Assembly: GCA_016169945.1 (NCBI GenBank)
Contig: JADLSH010000369.1
Location: forward strand, 1,984,001 to 2,048,000
Source of the DNA: Trachythela sp. YZ-2020
Lineage: Eukaryota; Cnidaria; Anthozoa; Malacalcyonacea; Clavulariidae
Length of the DNA stretch: 64,000 nucleotides
Direction: 5' to 3'
The notes under the pieces are model-generated. The model saw only the letters and a program-made list of their open reading frames with translations. It had not been told where the DNA came from and searched no databases. Shown here one piece after another: positions 1 to 15,800 of the stretch. The first letter of the stretch is position 1. Each line of letters begins with the position of its first letter. Position numbers and translations under genes: made by a program.

Positions 1-701
1 TTTATTTTTTCAACGTCTAAACAAAGTTTTGCACTTTGATTCGCAGACGTGACATATGTTTTGCCAGGCGGAATTGTTCAACATATACGTACAATATTCG
101 GCGCGAAGTAAATTTTCTCACTTGCGTCGTGACAAAACTGTTTGGATAACTGTGCAAGAAACAGGAAAGGACAGCTCGTTTGAGGAATGCCTGGGACCTG
201 GTGACCAGAACCTTATTTAAACGGACACCTCCATTAAACTATATTCCTCAAGGGTGTCCGCGTATAATACAGGGTTGATTGTACTAAAAATACCCCAGAC
301 AATTTAACTTGACTGGGGATCATCTCTCTCTAGCCTATGTTTCTCGAAGTTGGGCATACCAGAAAACATTGTCTTAGGAAAATCACACTTAGGAAACAGA
401 AACTGTTTCTGAATTTGAGGAACATTTTTGGTTTCCTTTCTTTATTTTCGCAACAATCCAGGCAGTGTGTCCAAGGGTGGGCAAATTAACGGGCGAGAAA
501 ACCTGCTTCCACAACAGGGTTCGACAGTTTACCCAGAGCTTTAGTTACTGAATGAAATATGCCCATGATTCGTTATCTGCACGTAGTAAGTCGCCATGTG
601 GGCAGCCATAGCATATGCCACGAAAAAAATAAGCTCCTATGCATTAAGATGTTCTATTTAATATTAATTCTATGTTGACCACGTGTTTATTATTTCTTCA
701 G
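1..701. other. Intron of ARHGAP21/23-like gene (left edge)
   Basis: No exon or recognised repeat is seen. The sequence ends in a T-rich tract and the acceptor of the exon at 702, so it is the 3' part of an intron that begins outside the window. Confidence 0.7.
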
Positions 702-830
702 ATCTCAAGTGGGCAGGATGAGAAACCTATCAGTATAAAATCATGTATTGTTGATATTGCATATGACTATCGCAAGAGAGAAAATGTCTTCAAACTTACT
801 ACATACAACGGATCACAGTATCTATTTCAG
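702..830 (+). CDS. ARHGAP21/23-like exon: PH domain middle strands
   Basis: Acceptor ttcttcag and donor gtactg bound 43 codons in phase 0. The peptide contains the [13 protein letters not shown] stretch and [10 protein letters not shown], which match the central beta strands of the ARHGAP21/23 PH domain. The first visible exon of the gene; the 701 bases before it are intron. Confidence 0.9.
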
Positions 831-3800
831 GTACTGTAACTATTATTATATAAAGAATAACATATTTTACCCAGATTGTCTAAAAAAAAGGTGTCGTACG
901 GTAGATATTCCGACGAAACACCAAGCCAATGAATTAAATATCACAATAGTAAGATGGATAAACATAACTTCTGAATTAAGCCAATGTTCAAGCCAAGGTT
1001 TTTGTACAGAATATGAACGTTTCCATCCATAGCTTGTTCCCCCAAAAGTTATTACTGCTTTATAACAACTAATCGTAATTGTTGCTAAATGATTAATATT
1101 TTAAGACTCAATATATATTTTGCATATTAAAATTTCTTACCAGTTTCCTTTATACGCAGTACAATTGTAATGTGACATAGGGTAGATTATGGTATATATT
1201 AAATTCCTAGCGGTCCAGTGGGGACATGTATAGATTCCGTCGTTTCGCGTTTTAGTACCTTATAGCACAAATTATAATTGAATTTGGCTTTTCCGTTTAC
1301 ATTTTCATCTGTTTTCCATTTTCACTTGAATAGCAAACAAGAGTAAAATTATCTGAAACAATATATAAACGCTGAGATAAAGAGTTTTATAACACTTCCT
1401 ATTAAAAACAAAATAGAGATTAACAGCGGAGAAGAATTGTGTTTGTACATGTACGCATGTACTGTACGAAATAAAATATGATTCTCGAAATTTTTATAAA
1501 TATTGTATAAAGTGTATATTTTGACTACATCAGAATGTATAGAGGTTTTAATGTTTACTTTTTGATATACTTAGCTATACATCATGACCCGCTGGCTGGT
1601 AGCTTTAACTCAATTGCCCGGACTGGAATTTTCTTAAGAACACTTTAACTATATAAATATATGGTGAATAAAACTGGGAAAAGTTCAAAATTGTTATTTT
1701 CATCCTTATAATTGACACTAAGTCTAGGATTAAGCTATTCTGCGCTTTAGTATAATACTTGATGTAATAGACCACTGAAAAGCTAGGTCTATTACATCAA
1801 GTATTATAGGGCAGGAGGAAATCCAAATATATCTTAAAGATCACGTGAAAACCAATGATAAGTATTTTGACTCTCAACTATATCAATACAGTCATTGTAA
1901 CTTTGAACTTTAGCAGTAATACGTTATATGTGATTCTCACCTAACGTCATCACCGCCTCTTTTAGTTTTTAAGTTACACTAAATCAAACAGTCGTATCAC
2001 CCGGTATATAGTTATATTATCTGATATGGCAAGATATTCGATATGCAAATATTTCATGCATACTGCATGTAGTTCTATTCTAAATACTCAATAGGTCCTT
2101 TGCACATATGCTAAATGGAGAATATGAGGTGGGATTTTAACGACAATGAAAGACAATGAAACATGCATTCCAATCACTACAGTAGGCTATGTACATGTCC
2201 TGAAAGCATGCTTGTTCGTGCACATCATGCATTCAATTTCTCCATAAATAGCTTATTTTTATTTCATCAAAGCTGACTTCAATACTGCCCACACAGCACG
2301 TGTTTGCCTGTCATAACTAACAAGACAAATGTTTCTGCAGTTGAGTAAACATTTCGGGGGTGGAAGAAAAATAATTATGGCTGAATTATTCATTATTTAT
2401 TTTAAATATATATTTCCAAATTATTTGTATTTTTTGAATTATTGTTTCATTGTTTAATTTTTGTTAGTTTCATTCATTATTCCTTTCCACCTTATTCATT
2501 ATTCACAATTCCGCTTCTATTGACAATTTGCATAATACCTTTTTCTTAATATTTATACCTCCTTTGATTAGTTTTGAGTAATAGTATAAGGATTCATTTT
2601 TCGTATTTTATCACGATAATGCAGTAAATACCAATCTAGAAACCTGTGAAGTAAAATTTATCTCGATGCCTCAATTCTATAGTAATGTAAATAGCTAAAA
2701 TATGAATTTTGTCATTTCAATTGTTATTTATAGCATTTTTACTTCTTCATTCTTATTTATTCGAGTATATGATTTGTCTGTCCTGGTATAGGATGGAATG
2801 AAAAGCAAATAGATATAACATGTGAATAATTGAAATTTAAATCATGGTGTATATTTTATAATAAAAGCGACGTCTTCGATATTGTGTTTAATTTGGTTAA
2901 CAAACAGCAAGCGCCTTTCTTGTACAAAGAAAATTATAACTTAAAGGGGCATTGCCACGATGATACTATAGGGGTGTGGGTGTGCAATCAATCCTCAGAG
3001 ATTAAAAGGACAAAAATATTTTCGCCATGTTAAATACAACTTGAATTGAAAACAAGATACAGTGAAATCTGTACTAACGAACGGACACTGTGTATATTCA
3101 ACGCACACCTCGACGGACAATAAGTTTCCCGATTATTTCTATTTGAAATATTTATAATGCAAACCTCTAAAGTCTAAACAGCGGCCAGCATTCTGAGTAC
3201 AAACTGAAAATATGCAAGTAAAAACTACCTCTATATATAACTATATGTATGAAGAACAAACTACAAAGCAATTGCTCAGCATGAATAAAAACTAGTAAAA
3301 ATGAAGATATATTATTATAAAAAAATTGTGTCTCTAGCTTTTCAAATAAGACACGTTTTCTGTTCTAAAACTTACATTGTATGTCAATAGTATATATAAT
3401 AACACCTCCATACACGACGATTACGTAACTATTGACCCTAACTCGATTCCTTTTTTGAATCATTAGGGTCTATAAGTAGGCTCCTACATAACTTGCACAC
3501 CAATAATTCATCAAAGACTGTTAGAAGTATAAAGGAGAGCATACTTTAAATACCTAAAAACATGCTTTGAATACCTCTACAGAATGAAAAACAACTCTAC
3601 ATGCGAACCTGTGTAGAAATGTGTAAAGTGGAAAAACCAAGAGCAAATTGGCAATATATACGTCTTTATTCTACTTAGCTCTTAGTAGGTCGTATAAACA
3701 AACCACGAAAGTATAAATTTCTACCTTTAAGGTACGTTCACACACAGCGATTTGTCGGACCGATTTTAGGTTTTGCTGAATGTTAATGACGAATATTTTC

Positions 3801-6800
3801 AGTTGATGATGTCACCAGATGACGTTTGCCACGTATTTTTCAAATATCATTAACGTGCATCTGAAATCGGCCCGACAAATCGCAACGTGTGAACGTACCT
3901 TTACACAATTATACACTCTCTGGAAAGTGTGTGGTAAACTTTAATTATATTTTGGAGTGCAGGAAGCATTTGAGACACGGGACAATTAGGAAGTCCAACA
4001 ACGTAGCCCCCGGGAACATTTTTTGTGTTCTATGACCTTTAGAATGCTATTTCCTGCATTTAAGTACGATTTATATATAATAGCCACAGATGGGGTATTT
4101 TAATTGAAAGCTTGCACGTAATACATCAGGTTTATGAAGTCATTCAACTTATTACATCTTTCCCCTCCTTCCTCCAGCAGTTTCATTGAGTGCATGTAGA
4201 ATAATTACTAGAAGATTGGTTTTGAGGAGAATATGCATTGAGTAAATTTAATTAAGATGTGATGAAATAAATGGACAATCACCTCAAAGTTACTTTAAGT
4301 ACCAAAAATTTAGAAGTTCTATTTTGAAAATTGCGAAAACAGAACGTAGAATACAGGAATTGCATGAGATTGATTCAAATTCAGTGCAAGATTCCATACA
4401 TTCTCTATAAAATTGGGACAGTTTTCAATAGAATTTCAAAGCTTTTGTATACTTACTAATTTGACGTAAGTTTTTCCATGTATGGTATTTAATGAGTATT
4501 ACCGTCACATTTTAAATTGCCACGGAAAGTGTGAGAAGGTGTATATCCCCATGCAATGGCCTTCGTACAATATTCCACACCTGTGTTCCACATTTTTGTA
4601 CTGTTTTACTTTGTTTGTAATTTCCTTTGACTTTACCCAATCATCTTAATTTGAGCTTGGTACTTCATGAAAATAGGAATGACCATTCTCGACTGAGTCG
4701 CACCTTAATTTAATTTCCTATTTGCTGTTACGGAAATGCATCCCCGGGCAGATGAATTGGCTTATAAACGTATTTAAGTAGACAGACATATATTTTCAAA
4801 CCTCGGGGGGAGGGGCGTGGTTTGTGTCTGAACCCTTCGTCAGGAGGTAGTAGCCAAGTTGAGAACCATGCACTACAAAGCACTAGAACATGGACGCCGG
4901 AAATGAGGGGAGGCAGAAGGGACAAGGGGGCAGAAGTGGCTTTTTATCTTAGAGCCAGATAGTTATTATAGAATGATTGCTAGAGGATAGTGTAGTAATT
5001 AGGATAGAAAACGGTGTATGATCATGATTGTATTTGAAAATGTTGTAACACTGTACATCGTCTATTTTGGAGAGTTCTTTTCATGACCAGTAAAATACTT
5101 TTCTAAAAAGGGAGGGTTTCCCTTTGGCGGGAATATACCCCCCCCTGATCTTTCGTTGTTCTAAACCCGTAAAGTGCAACTGTGTGACACGGGTGACACT
5201 GTAGACCTGCTATTGAGAGTTAAGGGTAGGGTATTGTTACTTGTGCTTGAACAAAAACTAACCCTTCCACCCAGACACGGGTCGTATGGTGGCTGCCAGC
5301 GGAGCCCAACCCTAACCCTGGGCCTAACACGCCTAGAAAGCCCTGGGAACGAGATTGAGCGGAGTCCTTAGTAAGTTTTCGATTATAGGTCACGTTTGAG
5401 CTGCGTCCTTTGCATGCAATTCAGCTCTCAGCTGCAAGTAAGGATGATTAGCACCCCAAATCCCCTATATTAAGAAATGGAATAATAACGTTGCGGGGGA
5501 ATGTGTGTCTGCGTCGCAGGAACCCATCCCGACCAAGTTCGTGTGAGTGGGCTTGGGGGACGATACACGAGGTCATGTATTCAAATCAATGTTCTAGGAC
5601 TAGTGGCTATATATTGACCTGATCTTAACCTAACTTGCACATGCCAATGTATTTAGCGGGATTACTGTGTTTGCTTTTCTCTTAATCTATACCTATTTTT
5701 ACTTTCAATTATTGCTGCTAGATAACCAATTCATTATCTCGCTGTATACAATCAAAGCATGCTTGACTAGGCAAAGTTCTTGAAACTTGAAATTCTGTGA
5801 TATTGTTGCCGTGAGATACGGTATGCGTGGGGGACGAGGATCACGCGAGCTTTGATCCAAATATGTCAAGAATTTAGAATAACTAATGATTTATATTCTC
5901 AACCCCTTGAAACTTCACAGTCGCTGACTAAGCTTTAAGAAAACATTGCATTTGTTTGGCGGTTATTATGAAGTAATGCAAGTGTTGGCACTTCGCTGCA
6001 AGTATGACTCCCTACTGAGTATTTACATTTTTAGCTTAGGAACTTTTGTGTATGTATATCTACTTTTGTATATGTAATCTTCGCATGTAGTTTATAGTTG
6101 CTGATGTTATATACTTTATATTTGTACCACTATACACTCACTACCTGTTTGGTTGGAAATTTGCCCACGGCGAATGTATTCTTTGTATATACACAATCGC
6201 CTTGGTCAAATCAATATTTGATTTTGTACCAATAAATCTTTATTAGTAAAATGTAAACAGGTAGATCATAAAATATAATGGTAAAAGTATTTGAGTTAGC
6301 ACATAACCGACATTCTTGGCAAGAGCTATCTCAGATACAAAGAGCTATGCAGGAAAGAGATTGTTTTGATCAGTGAAGAACGGGAAGTATTAACGTACTT
6401 CCTTTTCAAACACTAATAGCCGGGTATTCGTGTAAGGTTTATGTTCAAGTATATTAACTCACAATGGGCCTAATGTTGCGGAGAATGTGACATGCATAAG
6501 CACTGTGGCGCTGTAATGAAATGTGACATGAACAAAATTAAGTGAAAATTGCGACAGTGAACATTGCGAATATTTTCATATATAAACATGAGGGAGAAGA
6601 AGGCACATGCGATGAAACAACAGTCTTCGGGATGGAAGGTTTTTACACGAACAACTTTCTTTCAGGCAAAAGATAAAGATGATATGATGTCATGGATTGA
6701 AATAATTCAGAAGAACAACAATCCGGATGAAGATGTAAGTTTGTGTTTGAAAACATTCGAATTTCCAACTTTACTTAAGAGATTTGAACTCGTGCTTTAG

Positions 6801-9800
6801 TCTGGTTTTCCATTTGGTTGTGTCACGCGAGCATGTCAAGGTGGCCAATGTTATATAAAGAGTGTCGATAGATTCCTGCAATCAGTAAAGACGTACCTAT
6901 TTACATAATATACATTACTAAAATTACACAAGAGGCAAGATAGATCCAGATTATTATATGATTTGGTCACAACAACCACGACGAAATGGAAACCATGTAG
7001 TCTTTGTTATTCCAACCTCTACAACCTTGGCCAAAATTACTTGCCATAACATAAACCTTGACCTCTTTTTTCTATGTTTGTATGTAACTTATCACACAGT
7101 CTCAACAGCAATATGTCCTCCTTTGTCTCCCCATTATAATGTTGCCTACAAATTAGAAAAAAATGTCGCAGTAACATGGATTAACCGGGGGAATACGAAA
7201 TCCATGACTTTCTTATGCATACTTTTGTGAACAGTACACCAGGATACCTTCATCTTTCTGCTAAGTACTACTCTATTTTAATATTTACCTTAACTTTAAT
7301 CTCCTAACATATTCATGTATACAAGCCAGGCTCTTTACTCCTGCTTCCCCAAACACGCTGCGCGGAGGTAAGCTGCCGGCCTACGAAGTTGGTATTCATG
7401 TGGTGTATGGTTTAATCAAATATATCGAAATGCTTCAAATCGTCTCGTCCAGGTAAACCTTTGGCAGTTTAAGAGTTTTAAGAGAACGTTTGTGTTCTAC
7501 ATCGACTGCTGTACTCTATAGATAGACTATGCGGTTAATTTGTCTTAAGAAACAAACTACATTGTCATTGTCATTGAAAGTGTACAAGATAATGTAAAAG
7601 AAAGAGCACATTAAACATGTACATTCATGAATTTCATTTGGCAGACTGTTGGACGACTTTTATAATACCAAATTAAACAAACAGACAGAATAGCGTAACC
7701 CGGAAATTCAGTGCGCATCAGCACATGCACAAAGAAAAAGACTGCAAATATAGAAATATTATGTTATTCTCAAGAGTCTAAGTTTTAATTAATAATTTTT
7801 TGTTTTGCAATACGCGTTGACTAGGCGATGTAGCGGTGACTAGCGTGAGACAATACTCAGATGTTTCCGGGAGTAAGCTTCAGTGGCAAGCTGCCCTTGT
7901 CCATTTTACACTTTGCCCTTGAATCACGCTAAAGTACAAACATGTATACAGTACTTTTAACATAGTTTGTGAAAATCAATCTGTCAACTGTATGTGAAGC
8001 ACTCTTATCGAATCTTAACGAGTTCAAGTTGTTGCGCAAAACACTTGTTATCTCGTTTATTTAAATATCATAAACTGTTGTTTGCGATGTCGTAACAACT
8101 CCACAACCACTGATAGGGCATACAATGTGACTGTAGGTGTAATAATATTTCCTTGGTCGTACACGCCACATATATGCACATGTAGTTCAATGACGTATAT
8201 GACCAGTGCGGTGTTCTCTGACCAAGTATTTACTGCGGATTGTGTTATCTGATACTTCTTACGCTGTGTGTCGCGGATGACAGCAAGACAACCGCTTCAT
8301 AAAATGTTGGGATTTATGTAGTTTTTTGGTTGCTCACAGTTACCGTATATTGTTGAGGTAATAGACTTGAACGTTTCCTGTTTGATCTTAATGTTTTAAA
8401 CATTTTCTTTGTTTCATGTTGAATGTTTGTTGATAGTATACAAGTCTATGTAGTTGTTATTATCACGATAAGTGTCGTGCAAGAGAAGCACGGGAAGTGT
8501 TGAAATGTACAACTTAGAAATCCAAGATTCTTCGTCCTAAAGCAAGCGTTATCCAAAGAGTCGAGTAATGCCGCGTACGGTTAAGGCAATGTTGCCGCAG
8601 TATGTCAATGATTGATCCGCGGGCCGATATTAACATTTTTAAGAATCCTTAGATTGAATATTCTAGAGTGGCATATTTGGTGATGCGGGGATTCTTAGTA
8701 AAAGCCATCATTTCTTATTCTGGGCAATATTTTACAAATATAAATGAAGAGTGAGCATACCGCCATTGTTTGGGATCTCATTCCGTTTATTTTAACCCTA
8801 CTCGTGCCGGGTCACGAACTATCGCTAGCCGAGAACAATATTTCATTAAAAATGATCATTTAATTTTCTAGACGTTCGGACGCACTAGCGAAGACCTTAT
8901 TGTTAGACAGAAAAAGAACATGGATATTGAAATCTCAAGGTATATTGTTTTGTTTTATATATGTAGCGGTTTTGTAAAGGACAAAGTTAATAACTTTCTT
9001 GACATATGTCTTGAGTTCAAAAGATAGTTGCGCTAACTGTAAATTGATATCTTTTATTATGAACATTTGTCTACATCGATCGCTAACATGGAAATATTTT
9101 CTACCGTTGGTGACTTGTATTTATTCTGATAACATACAACTGACGCGGAAATCAACAGCGCAAGATTATTAAAATATTGACGATAGATCATTCAACCCTC
9201 TAGGACTGCTGTGATTTGTGTTATTCGAATTCGAGGTTTCTGTTTTAGATTAACGATATGATGTCGTTTGTTTCTAATTATTTATCTCATCGCTCGCAAT
9301 TATCAAGTACTCTAACAGACTATAATCTTTTGATGTGCGCTAGCAATTTATTCCCAGGGGTTTTACGTGCGTTGTAAGAAGGTGGGGTCAAGTATGGTGT
9401 AATTATTTTACCAAATGTGCGAAAAAATTCAAAATCAGAATAATCCACATAGGTTTTGTTTCTTAGTAGCCGAGTATGTGTGTTATGTGTATATACCGGC
9501 TCGGAGGTATGGAAACAGGCACGGAAAGATAAGTGCGCATATAAGATAGTATGCGGTTATCAGTCAGGTGATCTGATCATTGGATCATAGATCATTATGG
9601 CCAAAGCGATTGTCGGGATTTGATCTGATAAAATACTTAAACCTTTTGTTGCTTGGTTAAGTCTAGACTCCCTATCAAATTTTTCTTTGCTTTAAAAATT
9701 TTTATCAATCCATATGTTCTAGTAGTTGTAAATTTTCGAGAATTGTTAAATCACATAATTGAAATAAACGATTAATTTCGTGGCTTGTTAATTCCGGAAA

Positions 9801-12800
9801 TAATTTCCTGTAACAAGTCTTTTCGCACCACAAGTCTTTTTCGCAATTCGATAGTTTCTTATCACGCAGCTGTCACACGAATATGGGAATTTTTTGTTAT
9901 TCTCTCGTGGGAGAGCGTAGGAGTAGAAATTGTATTGTAATCCAGGCGTTCACACGATCTGATTTGTTGGATCCGATTCTCCTCGTGACGTATGTGATTT
10001 CACACCGCAACAACTACACTTTTCGCCAGGTATGAGCCAATGGCCTTACTCTTCTTGCTGATGAGGGCCATGTGCTCCGACATCTGTTACCACCTTCACA
10101 TACTTCGAACTATGACTTAAGAAACGGAAGAAAATTTGAAATCCCTATGTGTAAAACTAATCGTTTTTTAAACAGTTACCTTGTGGCTTCGTGTCGCAAA
10201 TGACTAACTATTTTTAAATAAACCTTTTAGAATTAAATTATAGCTTATTACTATTGTAGTTATTCAGTAGGTATTTTGTAGTTGTTAACTTATGTAAATA
10301 GATTTTTCCATATAAACATTTTATATATTTTAAATGTCTTAATAGTTGACATGCATGTAAAATACGCAATTCAGCTTTTGGCTGCGAAGTATTTAAATAC
10401 ACTACCATACCATACCATACCATACCATACCATACCATACCATACCATACCATACCATACCATACCATACCATACCATACCATAGGAAATTAGCCCACCG
10501 TATTGCTTTATTTTGGTCACATGATGACACTGGCCTCGACACTGGCTGCCTGATGAAGTATGTTCATGATCCACTCATAGGAATTAGGACTTAGTAATGA
10601 TTTATGTATTTGAAATAACTCATTTTCAGATTTGAAATAATACGTACAGTACTTCATAGTGCAGAATAGTGCAGTGCAGTATACATAGACATGCATAGTA
10701 GCCGTCAAAACTGACAACAGCTTACAAAAGAAAAACTATACAAAACATATTAATCCTAAGAATAGCATATTTTTTTTAATTCAGTCACAAAACAAGTAAG
10801 CTGTTAAAGTTGATGAGTGTATCTGTTTCTATGAATATGTAATAGATAAATAAATGAAGTACTGATCTGACCTGGGAAAAATATATATTTTTAATAGTTT
10901 GAATAAGAAGACATTAATGAATTGCCACTGAAAGGTTTATACTATACAGACTTATGGTAACACGAAATGTTTCCTGGATTTTCCCAGTGTTTTTTTCTGA
11001 TCTCATCCTAGATTTTCTTAAGCCTTTGTCCGGAAATGTTTCTCTGTATTGTTGTTATTTGCGCGGATTTTAGAAGTAATATCGTTAATCTTTGAACTTT
11101 GACACTTTTCGTTGACTTTTCGCGTTCTATTTTTTCACAAACGTGCGATATTTTTAAAGTGAAATGCCAGCTTTATTACATACAATCAGCTGTCATTCAA
11201 AGACTCGGCAAAAATTATTGGGGTGGGCGGTTGCCCCTCTCCCTCGCCCCTGTAGTGTCCACCACTGGTTGCATGGGAATACATATTCCAAGCTGAGTCA
11301 GCTGACTAGGTATAGGGAGCATTTCAGCATTTGATTTCAAAAACAATTAGCTTTTCCACAGCTAATTTTCCAACATATCATCACTTATATGAGCTATACC
11401 CTAGGGCTGTACTTGACCTGCGTGACGAGAAGTACTACACGTATTATTTGCTCTATTGACTCTTTAAACATGAACGGTTTTGTTTAGGGGTTTTAAAATT
11501 TCTCCGGTTTTTAATCAGATCTTTTGAGCCAATAGAAAATCTGATCTCATCACTCGTTAAATGCCAGAAATGATAAAATCCAAGTCAAAGGTTAGAAAGT
11601 ACAGAACGTTTTGAGGCTTCGAGGTGACAAGCGTTAATTACCTTACCAGTCAACATTTTCCAATTTACATAATTTTTCCCTATGAATATGATGAAAGCAT
11701 TCCCCAGTCGTAAGATTTTAGAACAAAGTATATATACTACTTGGCTATGTTTTCATGTTCATCATATGACCAAAATAAAGCAGCATGCATGGTTGGTTAA
11801 TTTTTACCAATTAATGATGAGATCTTAGTTTGCTACTTTCTGTGGGTGCGTCGTTAACATTTTATAATACAATGAACTTCTTGAAAAGATTAAAAATACT
11901 TCGATGTTTCCAGCCATATGTTCGAGCGAAGACCTTTCGTCAGGAGGTAATTAGTAGCCAAAGATAGGATTAATATGCTTCTCAGGGTGTTTGTTTATTT
12001 AGCATCAGGGGTTCCGTTTTGGATCTCGAGAAGTAAAATTTTTCCTCAATCTAGAGGAAGTCGGAAGAAAAACAAACGTTAATTGAATAGTCAGTAGTGA
12101 ATATTCAGTGTTTGAATATCTTGTCCTTGGCGTTTCGTCTTTTTGGAATCACTCTCTATCACGAACTTGGATAGGGTGGGGAGGTTATACAGTCACTGAC
12201 ACACTCCTGATACCGTCCCTCTTTATCTGTCTGAAATACAGTTCACTATCGACCTCTTATACCTACACCGGACCCCCACGTTTTAATATCACCCTGCCCA
12301 CACTGCATGCAACTCTTCCGAAAAGTAAGTTTGCTTCTTCATTTATAGCCAGACAACCAATAAAGCCATGCCTCCTACATCGTTGAAGATTGGTGGCTTA
12401 AAGAAAAGCTTGTCTTTCAAAAGTAACTCAGGAAGTCAGTCTTCGTTTAAGATCAAGAAAGGTTAGTGCTCATGCATGTTTTGTTTTCAATGTAAGGCAT
12501 TGCTTTGTTGCCAAATTTTGAACCCACTTTCAAGCTTGTGTGCACGCTAGGAAATATTTGTGTATTGGGAGCACGTAGCCTCCGCTATTAAATGCATTCC
12601 GAAAGTGATCTTTTTATCAGACAGAATGAAGAATACGCAAATGTCTTAAAGGCTGCCCGCAGCTATGTGTACACCGGCAGTTTTGTAACTTGCCGATATA
12701 TGAAAATCTGACACAAATATCAACATTTTGTGAAGTTTTTCTTTTACTAGGCAACCTCGTTCCAAGTGCCTTTCATGAAAAGCATGCATCTCTTTTTTCC

Positions 12801-15800
12801 TTTTAAAGCCGTAGAAGGAAAAGGCTGGTATCGGCTTATGACTACACCCAGAATTTCTGTAGCTTCGTGCACTTTTAGTTTTTCTTTGCTTTGTTTCTTT
12901 ATAAGTTGAATTTCAAACCCGGCTTAATAAAGTCTTTTGAGTCTCATTTTAGTACAATGCCTTCTCTTTACTTTGAGGCTTTATTTCACGTGAGTGCATC
13001 TCTGACTGTGGCAAAAGTTATACAAATTAGCGCATGTTTGCTAGTGGTTCAAAATGTTACTTAAGTGCTATCCAGCACCGCTGCCACCATTCAATGTGGA
13101 GAACACAAAGTACTTTGGACACATTTCCCAAGCACTGAAAGCACTTTTGTTTCTTTGTTTAGAAGACGAGAAGTCAGAGAGAAGGCTCTGACTTCCAATA
13201 TTCTATGTTTACTGCCTAGATTTCAGTAAGCCCTTCATTCAAACAGTCTTCATGACTTAACAATGTGTTCATTGCAGAAATAGCAAAATAATAATAAAAA
13301 GTCACAAAGTCTGCAACATGTCACTGTGCACGTGCACGTATACACGTCCTGTCTTCTGATCAAGATCATGTCGACGACATTTTTTCAGTCACGTCGCCTT
13401 CGTCCGTGCATTTTCCTCACGACCTACACGCAGTCCTTCGTGTTCTTTAAACAAGCACGATTATATATACTATAAATGTTCGTCAAAAGGTGAATGAATG
13501 ATCGAAATACTCATGAGTAGTACCCATGGTGTCCGTGTTGCACGGTGCGAGAACTTCCCATCACCTGCTTTCTACTCGTCTAGTGGGCACAAGTTATCTT
13601 CAATTTCAGTTGCATCACGACTTACAGTACTACTTACAAAATAATATACTGTAATGCGTTGCAAAAATATCCTTGAAGAATAATTAACGCAGGATATAAA
13701 GTGTCTATGTACTGTTTATATGCTGGTGTATGTGCACACCACAATATAGACAATTTCGTTTTCTGTTACACAATAGTCTGTAGATGGTTAATAGTGAAAT
13801 TTGTGAAAGTTGAAATTTATGCTAATAATTTTGTTTTTTGGCACATGATATTGTGTCTATGTATGGATTTTCATTATTACATAATTTGTATTCAAGCTCT
13901 TACTTTTAGACTTCAGATAAGCTTAGAACTCAGCTTATGTATTGTCGCTATGAAGTTGAAATAATATTTATGTTTATCAGTCAAAAAGACAAAAGGGCAG
14001 CTGCATGAAATGTGTTAGTTCGTCGCCTTTGTACAGACACATGTGACATAATATGATATTTGAAATATATAAAACACGCTAGGAATTTCAGTTGTACACG
14101 TGGCTTCAAATTTCTGTAAAATATATTGTTGACATATAGATTCTGAAAAACTGTAGCGGCCTTAGAATTATTAAACAGTTATTTATATTTAGTAAAGGTT
14201 GAGCATTAGTTATTCTAAAAAGATTGCAATATAGTTAAAGATAAATATATGATAAATATTCACAGGTTACGGACAAAGAGGTGTCTAGTTTAATACAAAT
14301 AATAGCCTAACATTATTTATGCGCCAATGATGACAAGCAACTCAATAGTATGACGGATCATTATGTCTTATGTCTGCAACCTATTGATTATATTTCATGA
14401 CTTAGCAATTCTGTACTCTAGAAATATGAATGAACTCTATACATAGCTCATCTTATTTAACCAATCTTTCTAAGCACGTACACTTTAAATTAACATGCCT
14501 GTAAATTTTCAATGTATTTCTAATTAAGTCGTTTTGCCTGAGTGTTCTTTTGGTTCCGTTGGCTAGCTGTTGAGTGTTATTCATTATTTATTGTTCGCAT
14601 TCTTGAATAGAAATTTCTTTCTGCAGCAGTTTGCAGTTGGCTTCAGGAACAGATAAATGTGCAGTTGAAATGTTGAATACATATATTTTGTTGTTAGTAC
14701 CCCCAAGGGAGCTAGTCGTGTTGTTTTGAAATGTTCTTTTATAAACAATTAACTCATGTTGATTGGATCAGCTTGACTGATTGTTGTTCTTCATTCTTCG
14801 CTTTTTTTGTCCGAGAGAACTGGCATCATCTGTCCTCTCGTGTGCCTTCAATTTATGTCGATTCTTAGTTTGGTTCTCAAGGTTTAGGACTGTTTCCTGT
14901 GTTGGAGTAACTCAACCGGATTTCCGTGCTTAGAAGACACCGTCTGCTGCGTTATATAGAAGAGAACATTCTAGCTTGGAAATATCGACACAAATATATT
15001 ATTATGATGAAATATCTTCTACACAAATCATCAGTACGAACTGTCACGCTCTTGAGGTTTTCTAGCTAAAGATGTTGTTCGATTGTCCTAAGTAATCTTA
15101 TCATCTTGCGTGGAAATGTCTTTCACATCGGTGAAATCGTTTTGGAATACTGGTATAGTTGTATTTGTAAACATTCTTCAAGAATTTTAAACTCACTGGT
15201 GTTAATGGCTCTGTTTTCTCTTCCCATAGCGATCGAAGGCGAAGGTGGCAAAGCAACATGGCATAGTAAAGTTGTGAATAAAGTGAGAAGAATTGGAAAT
15301 ACCACAAACAATCCTATTCCTCAATATCAAGCACAAGGTATGTTATTATTTCATGTTGATACTCGCTACAGTCTCTAACAGGGTTATGGTTGACAGTTAA
15401 GCGAATGGCATTGAAAGTTGTTGAAATTTATGTTGATAGCTGTAACGCCTCTGTGTTATTAAAAACAGAAATAAGGAAACACTTGCATTGCTTTGTTTTA
15501 CATCGTATGTTGTACTCAACTTCAGACTTTACTCTCTAGAAAGTCATTAAAATTTTAAGGCATAATTGATCATGTACAACTTTTGTGACTCATGTGCAAT
15601 TTAAATGGTATGATAATATACTATAATCTATATATTTTTATAATCGTGGCTGTGGGTAATTCAGGTTTTGGTGAATATTGCGATATGTTTCGTTTTTTTG
15701 ACTATAGTAAACATTCATATATCCGTCCACTGTCTGTCTGAACTGATAATTTCCTTACATATTGAATACAATTAAGGAAATAGAGAATTATACACGGTCA

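Noticed and set aside
5290..5330. aaccctaaccctg as a telomere repeat.
   Set aside because: Only two copies; too short to call.
10238..10574. Frames of MVWYG and YHTIP repeats.
   Set aside because: Products of the CCATA/TATGG microsatellite.
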